Below, piece after piece: positions 35,414 through 45,789 of a stretch of DNA of 64,000 nt (position 1 is its first letter; each line of letters starts with the position of its first letter). A program made the position numbers and the translations under genes. Under the pieces are notes generated by a model that saw nothing but the letters and a program-made list of their open reading frames with translations, was not told where the DNA came from and searched no databases. The DNA comes from Piper betle. Taxonomy: Eukaryota > Streptophyta > Magnoliopsida > Piperales > Piperaceae. The DNA lies in assembly GCA_033002965.1 (NCBI GenBank), contig JAURVB010012597.1, positions 124,001 to 188,000 on the forward strand. The letters run 5' to 3'.

Positions 35414-36000
35414 TGTAATATCCACCCTCCTCCCTCGAAAAAAAAGTTAAATTAGTTTCATATTCAATACTTACCAGAGTAAGATTCAATATATTAATAA
35501 GGATGTACTTAAAATCTTCAACTTAATTAATAACTTTTGAAAAGGTGAATAAGTTTATTAGTTTGTACTAATTAGGTCGGGCCTTTGCAAACAGCATTAT
35601 AGTGAACCCGAGAACATGATGGATGGGCGGTGGTATGTCATGAAAAAGAATTCTAAAGGCGAAATTTCCTTAAAGTAGATGAAATGTAATATCTACCAAA
35701 AATTCAAGTTAGTCTTACATTGAATATTTATCAGGGTAAGATCTAATATATTAAGAGAGACGTGTTTAAGATTTTCAATTTGATTAATCACTTTTGAAAA
35801 AATAACTATACTAATTAATTTGCAAAATTTTGGGTTGGGTCATTATAGGTGGTATCAAAAGCAAACTCAGGACCATATTGGTTGGATAACGGTATGTCAA
35901 GAGAAAATGAATTACAATGAAAGAACTTCGTTAAGGTGAAACATAATATCCCAAAAAAATTTTAAATGTTATGTAATTAAAATTATACTTAAAATGTTAT
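35414..36000 (+). mobile_element. Tandem array of a TRIM-like miniature LTR retroelement
   Basis: Three related starts, TGTAATATCCACC (35414), TGTAATATCTACC (35685) and CATAATATCCC (35942), are spaced 271 and 257 bp. Between the last two lie a 163-bp LTR-like part ending GGGTCATTATA (35847), a Met-type primer site GGTGGTATCAAAAGC (35848-35862) and about 80 bp of internal sequence. The first unit has the same order but is more decayed. Short LTRs, a tiny internal region, a Met primer site and LTRs shared between tandem units are typical of TRIMs. Confidence 0.65.
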
Positions 36001-36009
36001 GTAATTAGT

Positions 36010-36269
36010 TAAAGTTGTACATTAATTTTTTATTATTTTTAATATGTAATATATTTTAATTTAATTAATAATACATAAGTAAATATAAAGTATTTTGAAA
36101 TGCAAATACTAAGGAATATTTAATTTTAAACAGAATTTTTTAAATATATTTAATAATATCTTGCACGCTAAAATCAATTTAAAATTATCAAAAATAAAAA
36201 TTATTGGAAAAATTTTACAATTAAATATTAAATATTAATATATATAATTAATTATTGAACTACTACTTA
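36010..36269. other. AT-rich spacer upstream of the E3 ligase gene
   Basis: Very AT-rich, with no gene or repeat that I recognise. Confidence 0.5.
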
Positions 36270-37354
36270 CTTCGTTGAAAGCTCGCTCAACCAAGCTTCG
36301 ATTTCTGCGCGAGAGCAGTGCAGAGCTATTGGTATTAGTTTGTGAGGCCGTGGCCCGGCCAGAGGGAAAAAATTTTATGGCTAGTAGACAGACGCGTGGA
36401 CGCGTGGCGCGTAGACCCGTTTACCCGCATAATCCGCTCTTACCCTTTCGATATCAAGCTTAATCCTCAACCACAGCCATTTGCCCCAATTTTCGTCGCC
36501 GCCATCATCTCCTCCAATCGCTGTCGTCGCCGCCGCCCCTATCCCCGCCCCCGCCGTCGTCGGCCATCCAACTCCTCGTCGGCGGGATCGACCGCCACCG
36601 TTCTTCCCCGATCGGCCCGCCGATCCGACTCCAGGGCAGCTGCGCTTCTCGATCTTGTCCTCCACGCTCCGATCTACGGGTTTTTGGCTACCGCCGCTGC
36701 GGCTGTTCGTCGTCTTCTTACGAATTTCTGTCGGATTCATGCCCTAGCCTACGATCGGCCGTTCCGCATGCCGTCGCGCTCGTTTCGGTTCTTCTAGGGT
36801 TTCGGATTTCGGAGCCGCTCGATTTTGCTCGATTGGCGCCTCTCTTTTGTAGCGGTTGTGGTTGTCGATTGCCGATTCGGAATCGGAGTTGCTGGTCTTT
36901 GGCTTTTGTTGGAAGCAAAAATAAAGTTTCCAACTTGGTGTTTCAGAACCGCTCGCTTCTAGATTGTTCGATTAATCGATCGATTGATTGCAGATTCAGA
37001 GCTATTGATCTTTTGCCCTTTGTTGGGATCCAAAAAGGTTCTTTCTTTGGGGTTGAAAAAGGTGGAAGAACCTGAAGAATTAAACAGAGAAGAGGCGGAA
37101 AGAAAAGAAGCAGAAAAATATATATTGTAAATGTTATTCATCTAGTTTTTATGTTCTTTTGCATTAATTTTGGCTGCTCTATTTTGAGTATTTTGAGTCG
37201 TTCTTGAGACTGCTCTAACCGATCCTTGTAAGGCAATTTCTCTTCCACTTAGTATTTGCTTTTTTGCCACATCATTAGTATACTTATCTATATAAAAGAA
37301 TCAAAAAAGATTACGAAAGGTTAAAAAAGAATTGAGTGGTAGGAGAAGGTAAAA
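36270..37354 (+). promoter_or_regulatory. Promoter/5' leader region of the DWNN E3 ligase gene
   Basis: Base composition changes sharply at about 36330. A GC- and CCG-rich block (36340-36800), typical of plant 5' UTRs, is followed by a TC/GTT-rich stretch up to the ATG at 37355. Open frames in the block (for example 36342-36797) show no known domain. I could not place a TATA box, the start site or a leader intron with confidence. Confidence 0.5.
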
Positions 37355-40300
37355 ATGGCCGTGTATTTTAAGTTCAAAAGCGCAAAAGATTTCGACTCTG
37401 TTCCAATTGATGGGCATTTCATATCGGTTGGGCACTTGAAAGAAAAAATATTTGAGTCCAAGCATTTGGGCAGAGGTACTGACTTTGATCTCATGGTCTC
37501 CAACGCCCAGACTAATGAAGGTCCTGTTCTTTCCCTGTTACTTACTATTTTTCCATCATGTAATCCATGGCTTTTCATTTTCATTATCATTAGAGCTCAA
37601 TGTAACGAAATGGGAAGTATATGCTTATGTTTTATCTAATTGAATTTTGCTTGAACTACAACAACTTAACTAGTAATAACTAAAGGTCGGTTGTACCGCC
37701 ATAGAACTTTAAAGTCGGAAAAGAAATTCATTTTACTGCTTAAGTGCTTTTTCCATTATCTTCTAGGATCAAGGTCACTCCAATGGTTGTACTGTGATAT
37801 TGTTTTCATGGTCTTGTTTGTTATTCAATGCTCGCTTACAGAATATGCTGATGAAGCAATGTTGATTCCAAAAATACTTCTGTTTTAGTCCGACGAATTC
37901 CTGGACGACCTCGCAAGCCAATTGTTACAGAACCAAATGAGTATTGTTTCTCACCTTTTGTATTTTTATTTGCTTGGTACAGTTCCCTGGAGTATCATAC
38001 AGCTATACATTGTTTCTCAAGTTATACATATTTCAAAGTTTTACCTTTTACCGACGGAGGAAGGTTTGAGTTAATTTGATACTCTGGTCTGTGTTTGTTA
38101 ATCTGAAATAGGAGTACCTACTTTACTTGCAGGCCGAAAATGAAAGAAAATAATAATCAGCTTGAAGAAACTGAGATGATAAAGACTAATTTACCTGTTG
38201 CCGAATCATCTTTTGTTAGAGCAGTAAGTTACTGTCTTGACATTTTTTGTTGTCAACTTCTGTAATGTTGTAATAGTAGATACAATGTTTTTTAAACGAT
38301 GCTCATCATTACAGTCTGAAGAAGCAGAATGGGATGAATTTGGGAATGACCTGTACGCAATTCCAGATATGTTACCTCAGCAATCAAGCAGTCAACTGCG
38401 GGCTGCTGCTCCTCCTTCTAGTAGAGCTGATGAGGACAGCAAGATAAAGGCATTAATTGACACTTCAGCCCTGGACTGGCAAAGGTGAAATCCCGCAGTG
38501 GGTTTTGTACATTTTACTGAAAAAGGAGTTGTTGTTGTCTTTTTCATCTGTTTAATATTATTATTAACACTAAACGAATCAACTGTTCAGGCAAACACAA
38601 GAATTTGGTTCTGGTAGAGGCTTTGGAAGAGGTTCAGGTGGCAGGATGATGACAAGTCGTGGTTTTGGTAATGATCTGCAGTTATGAAATAATTTTTTCA
38701 TTTAATTACTAAAAAGCCAGTGGTTGTTTGGTTGTTCTGACCGGGTTTTGAGTTTGCTTTTATCTTTGGAGGAGTTCTTAGAGCAACAAGCAATACTGAT
38801 TTTATTTTTCCTGCTTGTTGACATGGGAATGCTTTGAACAAGTTCTGAGAACATGAGAAAAAAATGATGGCTTGGTCTAAATTTTTTTGTATTTTTTGTA
38901 TAACCATGGAAGGCCGTGGTGCTGGACCTGATAAAAAGACACCTCCTCAAGGCTACATTTGTTACAGATGTAAAGTACCAGGTACAAATAGTTTAGTCCA
39001 CTGGTGGTTTCTATTTTTAGTCTTTTCTATTGTTCTTTTAGTTTAGAAGAGGATGAGATTGCTTAATAGGTGAGAAAATTTTCAGGGCACTTCATACAAC
39101 ATTGCCCAACCAATGGTGATCCTAACTATGATCTTAGGAGGGTCAAGCCACCTACTGGAATTCCAAAATCCATGTTGATGGCTACCCCGGAAGGATCTTA
39201 TGCTTTGCCTAGTGGTGCAGTTGCTGTGCTTAAGCCAAATGAGTAAGTTTGTTCTATTTATATGACTTACCTGCGTTGTCCTTTCTTTATTGTCTAGTAA
39301 TTTTAATGTGGAAATGAAGAAGAGGTGGCTGATTGAAGTCGTTCTCTATTGTTTAGAGCTGCTTTTGAGAAAGAAATTGAGGGCATACCATCTACTAAAC
39401 CGGTTGGGGATCTTCCTCCAGAATTGCACTGCCCATTGTGCAAGGAAGTTATGAAGGATGCTGTACTCACTAGCAAGTGTTGTTTTAAGAGTTTTTGTGA
39501 TAAATGTAAGGTTTTTGGGATCCTTATCTTACAAATAAAAGTATCTTGGTTGTTATATTACAAAACCTTGTACATCTTTAGGTTGCGATCGTTTTTACTG
39601 GGCCACATGTTACCGTAACAGTTTTCTATGGATGTTTGTGTGACATCTATTCCTTAAAATGTGATTAGTACAAGGAGGAATCTCACCTTCTCAGTAAGTG
39701 TAAAGGCCTTCTTTCTTAGAGCCTAAGTGAGAGTAGTGACTGATGAGTGCAATCTGTATGTCTCCCACCTTGTACTGAATTGGGTCAGGGAATCTGGTGT
39801 ATGACATTTTTTCACAAATTTATTTATTGTATCATCATTTGTTGTTTGAAAAGTCATTCTTTTATGCAGCAAGTAATAAGTGATAAACTTGTTTGTGCAT
39901 AATTGTTGTGGAGTTTCATTCTTCAGTTTTCCCCTTCTTGAAATTGAGAAGTATGCTGTAAATATTTACAGGTATAAGAGATTATATAATCTCACGGTTT
40001 ATGTGTGTATGTGGGGCAACAAACATACTGGCTGATGATCTTCTTCCTAATAAAACCCTCAGAGAAACTATTAGTCGTATTTTGGAATCAACTACCAGCA
40101 GTGGAGAAAATGGGGGTAGCTTACAAGTTCAAGGTTTGTTTCTAGTAGAAGGTGATTCATTTGCTGTAATTAGCTTCATAATCAGAAATAATGTCCAATT
40201 CCTTTTTCAGACATGGAGTCTGCTAGGTTTTCACTGCCCAAGGTGCCTTCTCCCTCTCTTTCTGCCACCGCCAAGGAGGGCCAGATTCTTCCCCCTCAGT

Positions 40301-43300
40301 CTGAAGGTGGAAGTATGAAGGAACCTGTGTCTGAAGGAAAGGCAGCTGTTAGTGCCCCTCAGCTGTCTGTGGAGAGGAGTAGAGCTACTAAATTACCTGA
40401 TGCTTCTGAAGCAACATTAGGGTCTCTTAGTGTGAAAGAACAAACTTCTCAAGGGAGTGCCCCAGTAGCTGAAGAGGAAGTTCAACAAAAGCTTCCTGCT
40501 GGGGAGCCAGGTGACTAAACTCTGATTTTAATGCTTTTGTTTTAGCTGTTTCCAAGGTTTTCTATCTCACTGGATTTCGCCGTAGTCTTGGCAAAATCTT
40601 GGTCTTGGAAGGGTCCCAAGACAACTCTCCGGCAGAGATGGGAAATTGCCCATCTCGCTAGAATCTCGTCCGAAATTTGAGATAATCCTGTGAAATCCCG
40701 GATTTTCATGAGAAAATGTCTGTGAGAATCCAGTGACCCAGGGGTAGGCAGGATGTGTGGAGAGTGACAGTTGGGGGAGGGTGGACAGCGACAACCGAGG
40801 GCGGTGCTAATTATAAATATTAGTTATAGTGCATGATATTATAGTTTTTCTTATAATTTTATTTAATAAAAGATTAAATATGCTTAGTATTTTTACATTT
40901 ATTTAATGCAGATCAAATATGCTTTGTATATTTTATGCTTAGTATTTTTAAATTTGGTGATTTTGTTCTAATCCTAATTTAGTTTTTATTTTAATCTGTT
41001 TCAAATAGATTTTAATTTTTTATAGATATATTTCTGGTCTGTTTCTATTCATTTATACATAAAATCATTTTTATGGAAGCGTAATTTAAGGTATTATGCT
41101 AGTTAAAATGAATAATAATTATTTTTATTTCATCAATAAATGTGTGTGTTTTCTAAAGCTATTACATGTCAACACGTCCATCTCCGAGAATTCTTTCGAA
41201 TCTCTCTGAATATTCTTCCAAATCTCTGCGAGATCTCTTATTTTCAACCGTCCGAGATGAAACTGAGATACGATAATATGAACCTTGGCTGTTTGTATTT
41301 TGTTATTTAACTCTTTTGATTTCCTAAAACATGTAAAGAAAATATTAGCTGTAAGGTTTTACAGCCAGATCTTACAGCCAATATTGGCTGTGAAACCCTA
41401 TGAACAATGAACAAGTAGACATATATCAGGGATAGCACCTATCTATTACTGAAATTTCAAAAACTGCCATGAAGGATATTTAATGGTGGGTGATTTGCTT
41501 ATAGCTGATTGGGTCTTACAGCCATATTTTCTGTGAGACCTTAAAGCAGATTAGCACTCAAAGACTAATCGGAAAGAAAGAAATGAGGTTCATCCTAAAT
41601 GAATCTAAATTTGCCGTCTGGTGTTTTTTATTTCCAATGGGAAAAATTGTCTGGTGTCTTTAGGAATTGTAGGTTTTAAAACTATTTTGTTCAAGTATTT
41701 CTGCATATTTATCCTTATAATTCTTGTTTCTATGCAGGAAAGAAAAAGAAGAAGAAGAAAGTGCGTGCCCCTAATGGTGAGTATTTTGTTCTCTTCTATG
41801 TAGCTATTCAATCAATTTGTTTAAAGACAATTGAATACATATATACTGAAGAATATAATTTTAATTTATTGTGATTCTGTTGATTTACATATTCCGTAGA
41901 ATACTGATTTTACAATTTTCGGAAATATCAGCATTGTGCATTCTGTTGTTTGTTGCCCATTGGGGACTTAAATTTCCCCCTGTTGTGGCATCAAGAGATT
42001 CTCTATGTAGATTGCAAAAGTTATCAATATCTTTGTAATTAGTGAAATTAATCAATTTCTGGGATTTTTATACTTTAAAATAATTATGCAATGTTGAACT
42101 ACTTTCAATCTTCACATGATAGAATATAACATGAGATATGGGGGTTTATTGTCCATTCCTTTTTCTTTTTCTATTTAAAAAAAAAAGATTATGGGCCACA
42201 TTTTAGCCTTAAAGCAACTTTGTATGTTAGAATTGAATTTTGTTGGTACAGTATCCATTTTTGCATTTTATGGATCACGTAATGGTCGCAATGCAATATT
42301 CAAATGTTAGGAATATTACTGGTTATGAAGTTGAGTTATTAAAATAATAAATACTTAGGCAAGAAATGCGAAACTGTGTTACTTCTTCATTATCTTATAT
42401 TAAGTGAATTTTATAATGTGTGATACCATGATGCTGCAGACATGCAGTGGAGAATGCCTCAGGATCTTGCTCCTGAAGGTTTTGGGATGCCCATTGGTCC
42501 TCCACCATATAACCCATACTGGGGCGGAATGCAGTGGGGAATGGATGGCTACATGGCACCTTATGGTAATACTATGCCTTACATGGGTTTAGCACAAGAC
42601 CCATTTGCGCTTCCCTTTGGAGCTGGGATGTTACCACAAGATCCTTTTGGGGGACAGGGATACATGATGCCAGGAATACCTCCTCCAAGGTTTGCAACGT
42701 CCATACATAATGATGCAAGTGTATTTAATTCTACATTGCATAATCATCATATCTTTATAATTATGCATACATTCATTTGATTCTAAGTATTGCTGTACAA
42801 TACCAGATATTGTTAGATTTGATGTTTATTTGTTGAATTGTGGTGATTCAACCATCTGATATGGTTCTTCATGGGATATTCAGGGATTTCAGTATAGGTT
42901 CAAGGCCTGTACCTCCAGTAATGAGTAGAGAGGAATTTGAGGCTCGGAAGGCTGATCTCAGGAGGAAGCGTGATCGTGAAATTGAGAAACACGCGGAAAG
43001 GTATTTAATAGTTCATTATAAGTTTTCTTTTATTGTCTATAACATATTCTCAAATTGTTCTCTTATTTTTGGGGAAAAAAACAAAAGCTGGATCTTCATT
43101 TGTTGCCAATCCTGTCCTTGTAGGGTGCCATGCCATGTTATATGTTTCTGTTGTATTTCTAGTTCACAAAACTCTTATAAAAAAGAGATGAATGCAGATT
43201 TGCCCTATGTTTGGGAGGAGTTTTTATTCTATTATTTGATTTGATTCTAAATTTAAAATTCTATTTTTCCTATGTGAGCTGTTCTGATATCTGATAAATA

Positions 43301-45587
43301 GTGCTCCATGATCTTTGTTAGTTAATGCTTTCCTGCTGTTTCTTAAAAAAACTAATTTTTAAGGGTTGAGGAAATTCTTGTCATCATAATTCATGATGCT
43401 GAACTGCATTGCAGAATTGCTCCTTTTATTGAATTAACATGGAGGCATCGTTGCTTTTGTTTTAATTTTTAATTTTGTTTGCTTCAGAGAATCTAGAGAT
43501 AAAGATCTTGCAAAAGATGTGAGTTGCAGTGCAGATGTTTCTTCCAGAAAATCAAAATCTGTATGTTTTTTGGTCTATTATACATTATGCATTTTTGTTT
43601 CAAAGGATATTTTTTAGTTCAGTTGCCAGTTCCTGCACGCAACAGTTTTTCTTTTGGTGGCAGAAAAAGATTGCTGTTCCTTTATTATTGCTTAAGAGTC
43701 TTATTGGGGAAAGCTATATCCAGCATTTGCAGTTGGGTTGGGGCTTTATTCAGGCCTTTGAATGTTTCTTATTCTATTTGGCCTTTGAATTATTTTTACA
43801 CAATTAAGTTGTTAGGTTTCAATTAGATTTAGAGGTACCATCTCCGAGCCAAATATCAAGGTCCATCTAAAATGGGTGTTTCCTCGATACTGTTTTTTTA
43901 TTGGTGCTATAATTAGTATCTTGAAGAAATATTTAAGATGGTGGCTGTTTGAGCTCGGAACGGAAGGTGAATTGTCTCATTGCAGTAAGAAGTTCTTTCA
44001 AAGTTTTCAAGGCTTTTGAGCTTTTTGAGCTAGAACCCCTCTATAGGCACATATTTTTGGTGGTTTTTGGACGCTTGCTTTTCCGGAAGCCCATCGGCTT
44101 TTTGTGTAATTTTTTGAAATATTAGTTGAGCCTTGTCTCTCTTGGAACTCGTTTTGAGATGTGGTTTTCTTTGAGGGCTTTTTTAACAAATTTTGTGTCA
44201 AAAGGGACTCCTCGAGGTTGTTGGGGTTGAGCACACTTGATGATAATGCTTTAGGCTCCTGTTCTTTCATACATGATAATGGATCGAAAACCAATTTTTT
44301 GCAGGTTTTAGTTTTCGTTTTCTGGCAGTGTTTGATATATGCGACTGTTCCTCTTCTTTGTTGGTCCCACGTTTCCAGTCTCTTGTCGTGGCCCCATATT
44401 GTATGTGGTGGATGTTCAATTTTCTGTGTAATGCCCACTTTACTTGTGTTGTGTGCCCTCGTAAATTCCTTGTGTGACAAGGCCGAGTTTTTACTCTTGC
44501 GTTTTTTTACAATCAAGCCCTGCACAAGAGCGATGCCAGAGCATTAAGGGTTGTACTCTTTTATGTTTATATATGTTGGTCTTTGTGGTTATTGAGCTCT
44601 GTATTTATTATTTAGTTTGACTTTTCCTGAAATATTATCAGATGCCATTAAAAATAAAAGGAAAAAAAAAGAACTTAATTTAATGTAGGATGCAAGATCG
44701 TAATGATCGTTCCCCCACAACGTATGTTATATGAATGGTTAGGCAGTAATGTTGCAGAAAATCTTAGCTGTACACAAAATTGTAATGGTAATAATCTTTG
44801 TTTTTTAATGACCACATATTAGTAATAATCTTGGAGTGTTGTAAACGCTAATTACGCGAGCATTCGGTGGAAATCTACATAGTCGGGTCATCGATACGAG
44901 AAGGAAGAAAGTTGGGGCTTTCCACGTGTCTGAGACCGCGCGTGCGTGGTTTACGGACGCGTAGCTGACTTTTTACGTTTGATTTTGCAGAAACCAGCGG
45001 GTTCGCACGCTTCTAGTTCGGATCACAGGCGGGAGGCTCGACCCGAATACGACCTTGTCCGGGAACCCGACCCGCCCACGGCCCGCCTATCCAAGAGAAA
45101 GCACCAGGCTGCTCGAGAGAAGGTGGTGATGATGATCGGCCGGGGGCTCCAAGGCCTCCCTCCTCTGCCCCCAGCCGCTGCCGGCGACATCCGCAAGAAC
45201 AAGGCCAGCGTGTTCTCGCGCATCAGCTTTCCGGGTTCCGACGATGGGGAGGGCGGCGGTGGGAATAAGAAGCAGAAGGTACAGCCGGAGTCTGGTTTGG
45301 CCAATGGGTACCACCGTGAGAAGGAGGTGGAGTCTAGTTCCGGCGGCCACCGGGCTTCGTCGAATGGGCAGCAGCATCACCACCACAAGGACTGGAAGGC
45401 GGCGCCATCGTCGACGACGACCGCCGGTGGCAGCCGGAAGTCTAGTTTGTATGACCAGGAGTCTAGTGATGAGGAATATCATTTTAAGAGGCGCCGGCCG
45501 TCGCGCCATGAGTCTGCGAAGTATGAGGAGGAACCTCGGCACGGGAGGGGATCGAGAGAGCGAGAACATGGATCAAAACATAGATGA
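37355..45587 (+). CDS. PQT3: DWNN/zinc-knuckle/RING E3 ubiquitin-protein ligase (PQT3/RBBP6 family), 15 exons, one apparent frameshift
   Basis: Exons: 37355-37520, 37842-37940, 38133-38223, 38315-38484, 38591-38667, 38913-38981, 39086-39242, 39357-39505, 39972-40133, 40211-40510, 41738-41776, 42440-42689, 42884-43000, 43488-43560, 44991-45587; all introns are GT-AG. With the exon 2 frame repaired the product is about 838 residues, close to Arabidopsis PQT3. Domains: ubiquitin-like DWNN (1-76, start MAVYFKFKSA), CCHC zinc knuckle C218-C221-H226-C231, RING C302 to C340 (CPLCKEV...CVCGAT), a lysine cluster at 482-488 that may be a nuclear signal, a Met/Gly/Pro-rich stretch (494-577) and a basic, Ser/Arg/His-rich tail. 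Relatives are nuclear E3 ligases (PQT3 in oxidative-stress control) and, in yeast (Mpe1) and animals, subunits of the mRNA 3'-end machinery. ATG has A at -3. The exact 3' end of exon 14 is my choice (an alternative donor is at 43519). Confidence 0.9.
37870..37874 (+). other. Frameshift site in exon 2: A run one base short
   Basis: Exon 2 reads EYADEAMLIPK in frame and then a TAG stop (37886-37888). Adding one base at the A5 run restores the conserved SVLVRRIPGRPRKPIV stretch and also gives exon 2 the length (100 rather than 99) that joins exon 3 in frame. Confidence 0.85.
40553..41287. mobile_element. hAT-like MITE (735 bp) in intron 10 of the E3 gene
   Basis: It begins CAAGGTTTTCTATCTCA and ends TGAGATACGATAATATGAACCTTG, imperfect terminal inverted repeats. 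It is flanked by GCTGTTTC (40545-40552) and GCTGTTTG (41288-41295), an 8-bp target duplication with one mismatch, as hAT elements make. It has no coding capacity. Its ends are rich in GAGAT/ATCTC words. Confidence 0.75.
43561..44990 (+). other. Intron 14 of the E3 gene (1430 bp, the longest)
   Basis: Donor GTATGT, acceptor TTTTGCAG. It holds an unexplained 172-codon minus-strand open frame (44007-44525) and, shortly before the last exon, a GC-richer stretch with CACGTG (44923-44928) and ACGCGT. Confidence 0.7.
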
Positions 45588-45756
45588 AATCGATCAGAAT
45601 TGGGAAGAAATGCTGCTTGTTTAGTTACCATCTTGTGATTTTATAGCAAGGTGACATTTTGTGAAGAGAGTGGTTGCTGAGAAGAACGTTTGTAAGAGAT
45701 TTATTATGTACACCCAGTTGAATGACTGATGATTTCTTCTTTATTCTCTTCATAAT

Positions 45757-45762
45757 AATAAA
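45757..45762 (+). terminator. Probable polyadenylation signal of the E3 gene
   Basis: AATAAA lies 170 bp after the stop codon, within a T/A-rich stretch. This is the usual place for a plant polyadenylation signal; the cleavage site is not visible. Confidence 0.5.
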
Positions 45763-45789
45763 TCCAATTTAAAATGAAATTGTTGGGTT

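Noticed and set aside
36342..36797. 151-codon frame upstream of the E3 gene
   Set aside because: GC-rich leader; no known domain, and the conserved protein start is clearly at 37355.
37355..45587. Reading the E3 gene as an old pseudogene
   Set aside because: Only one single-base defect in a homopolymer; all splice sites, both zinc-binding motifs and the other 14 exons are intact.
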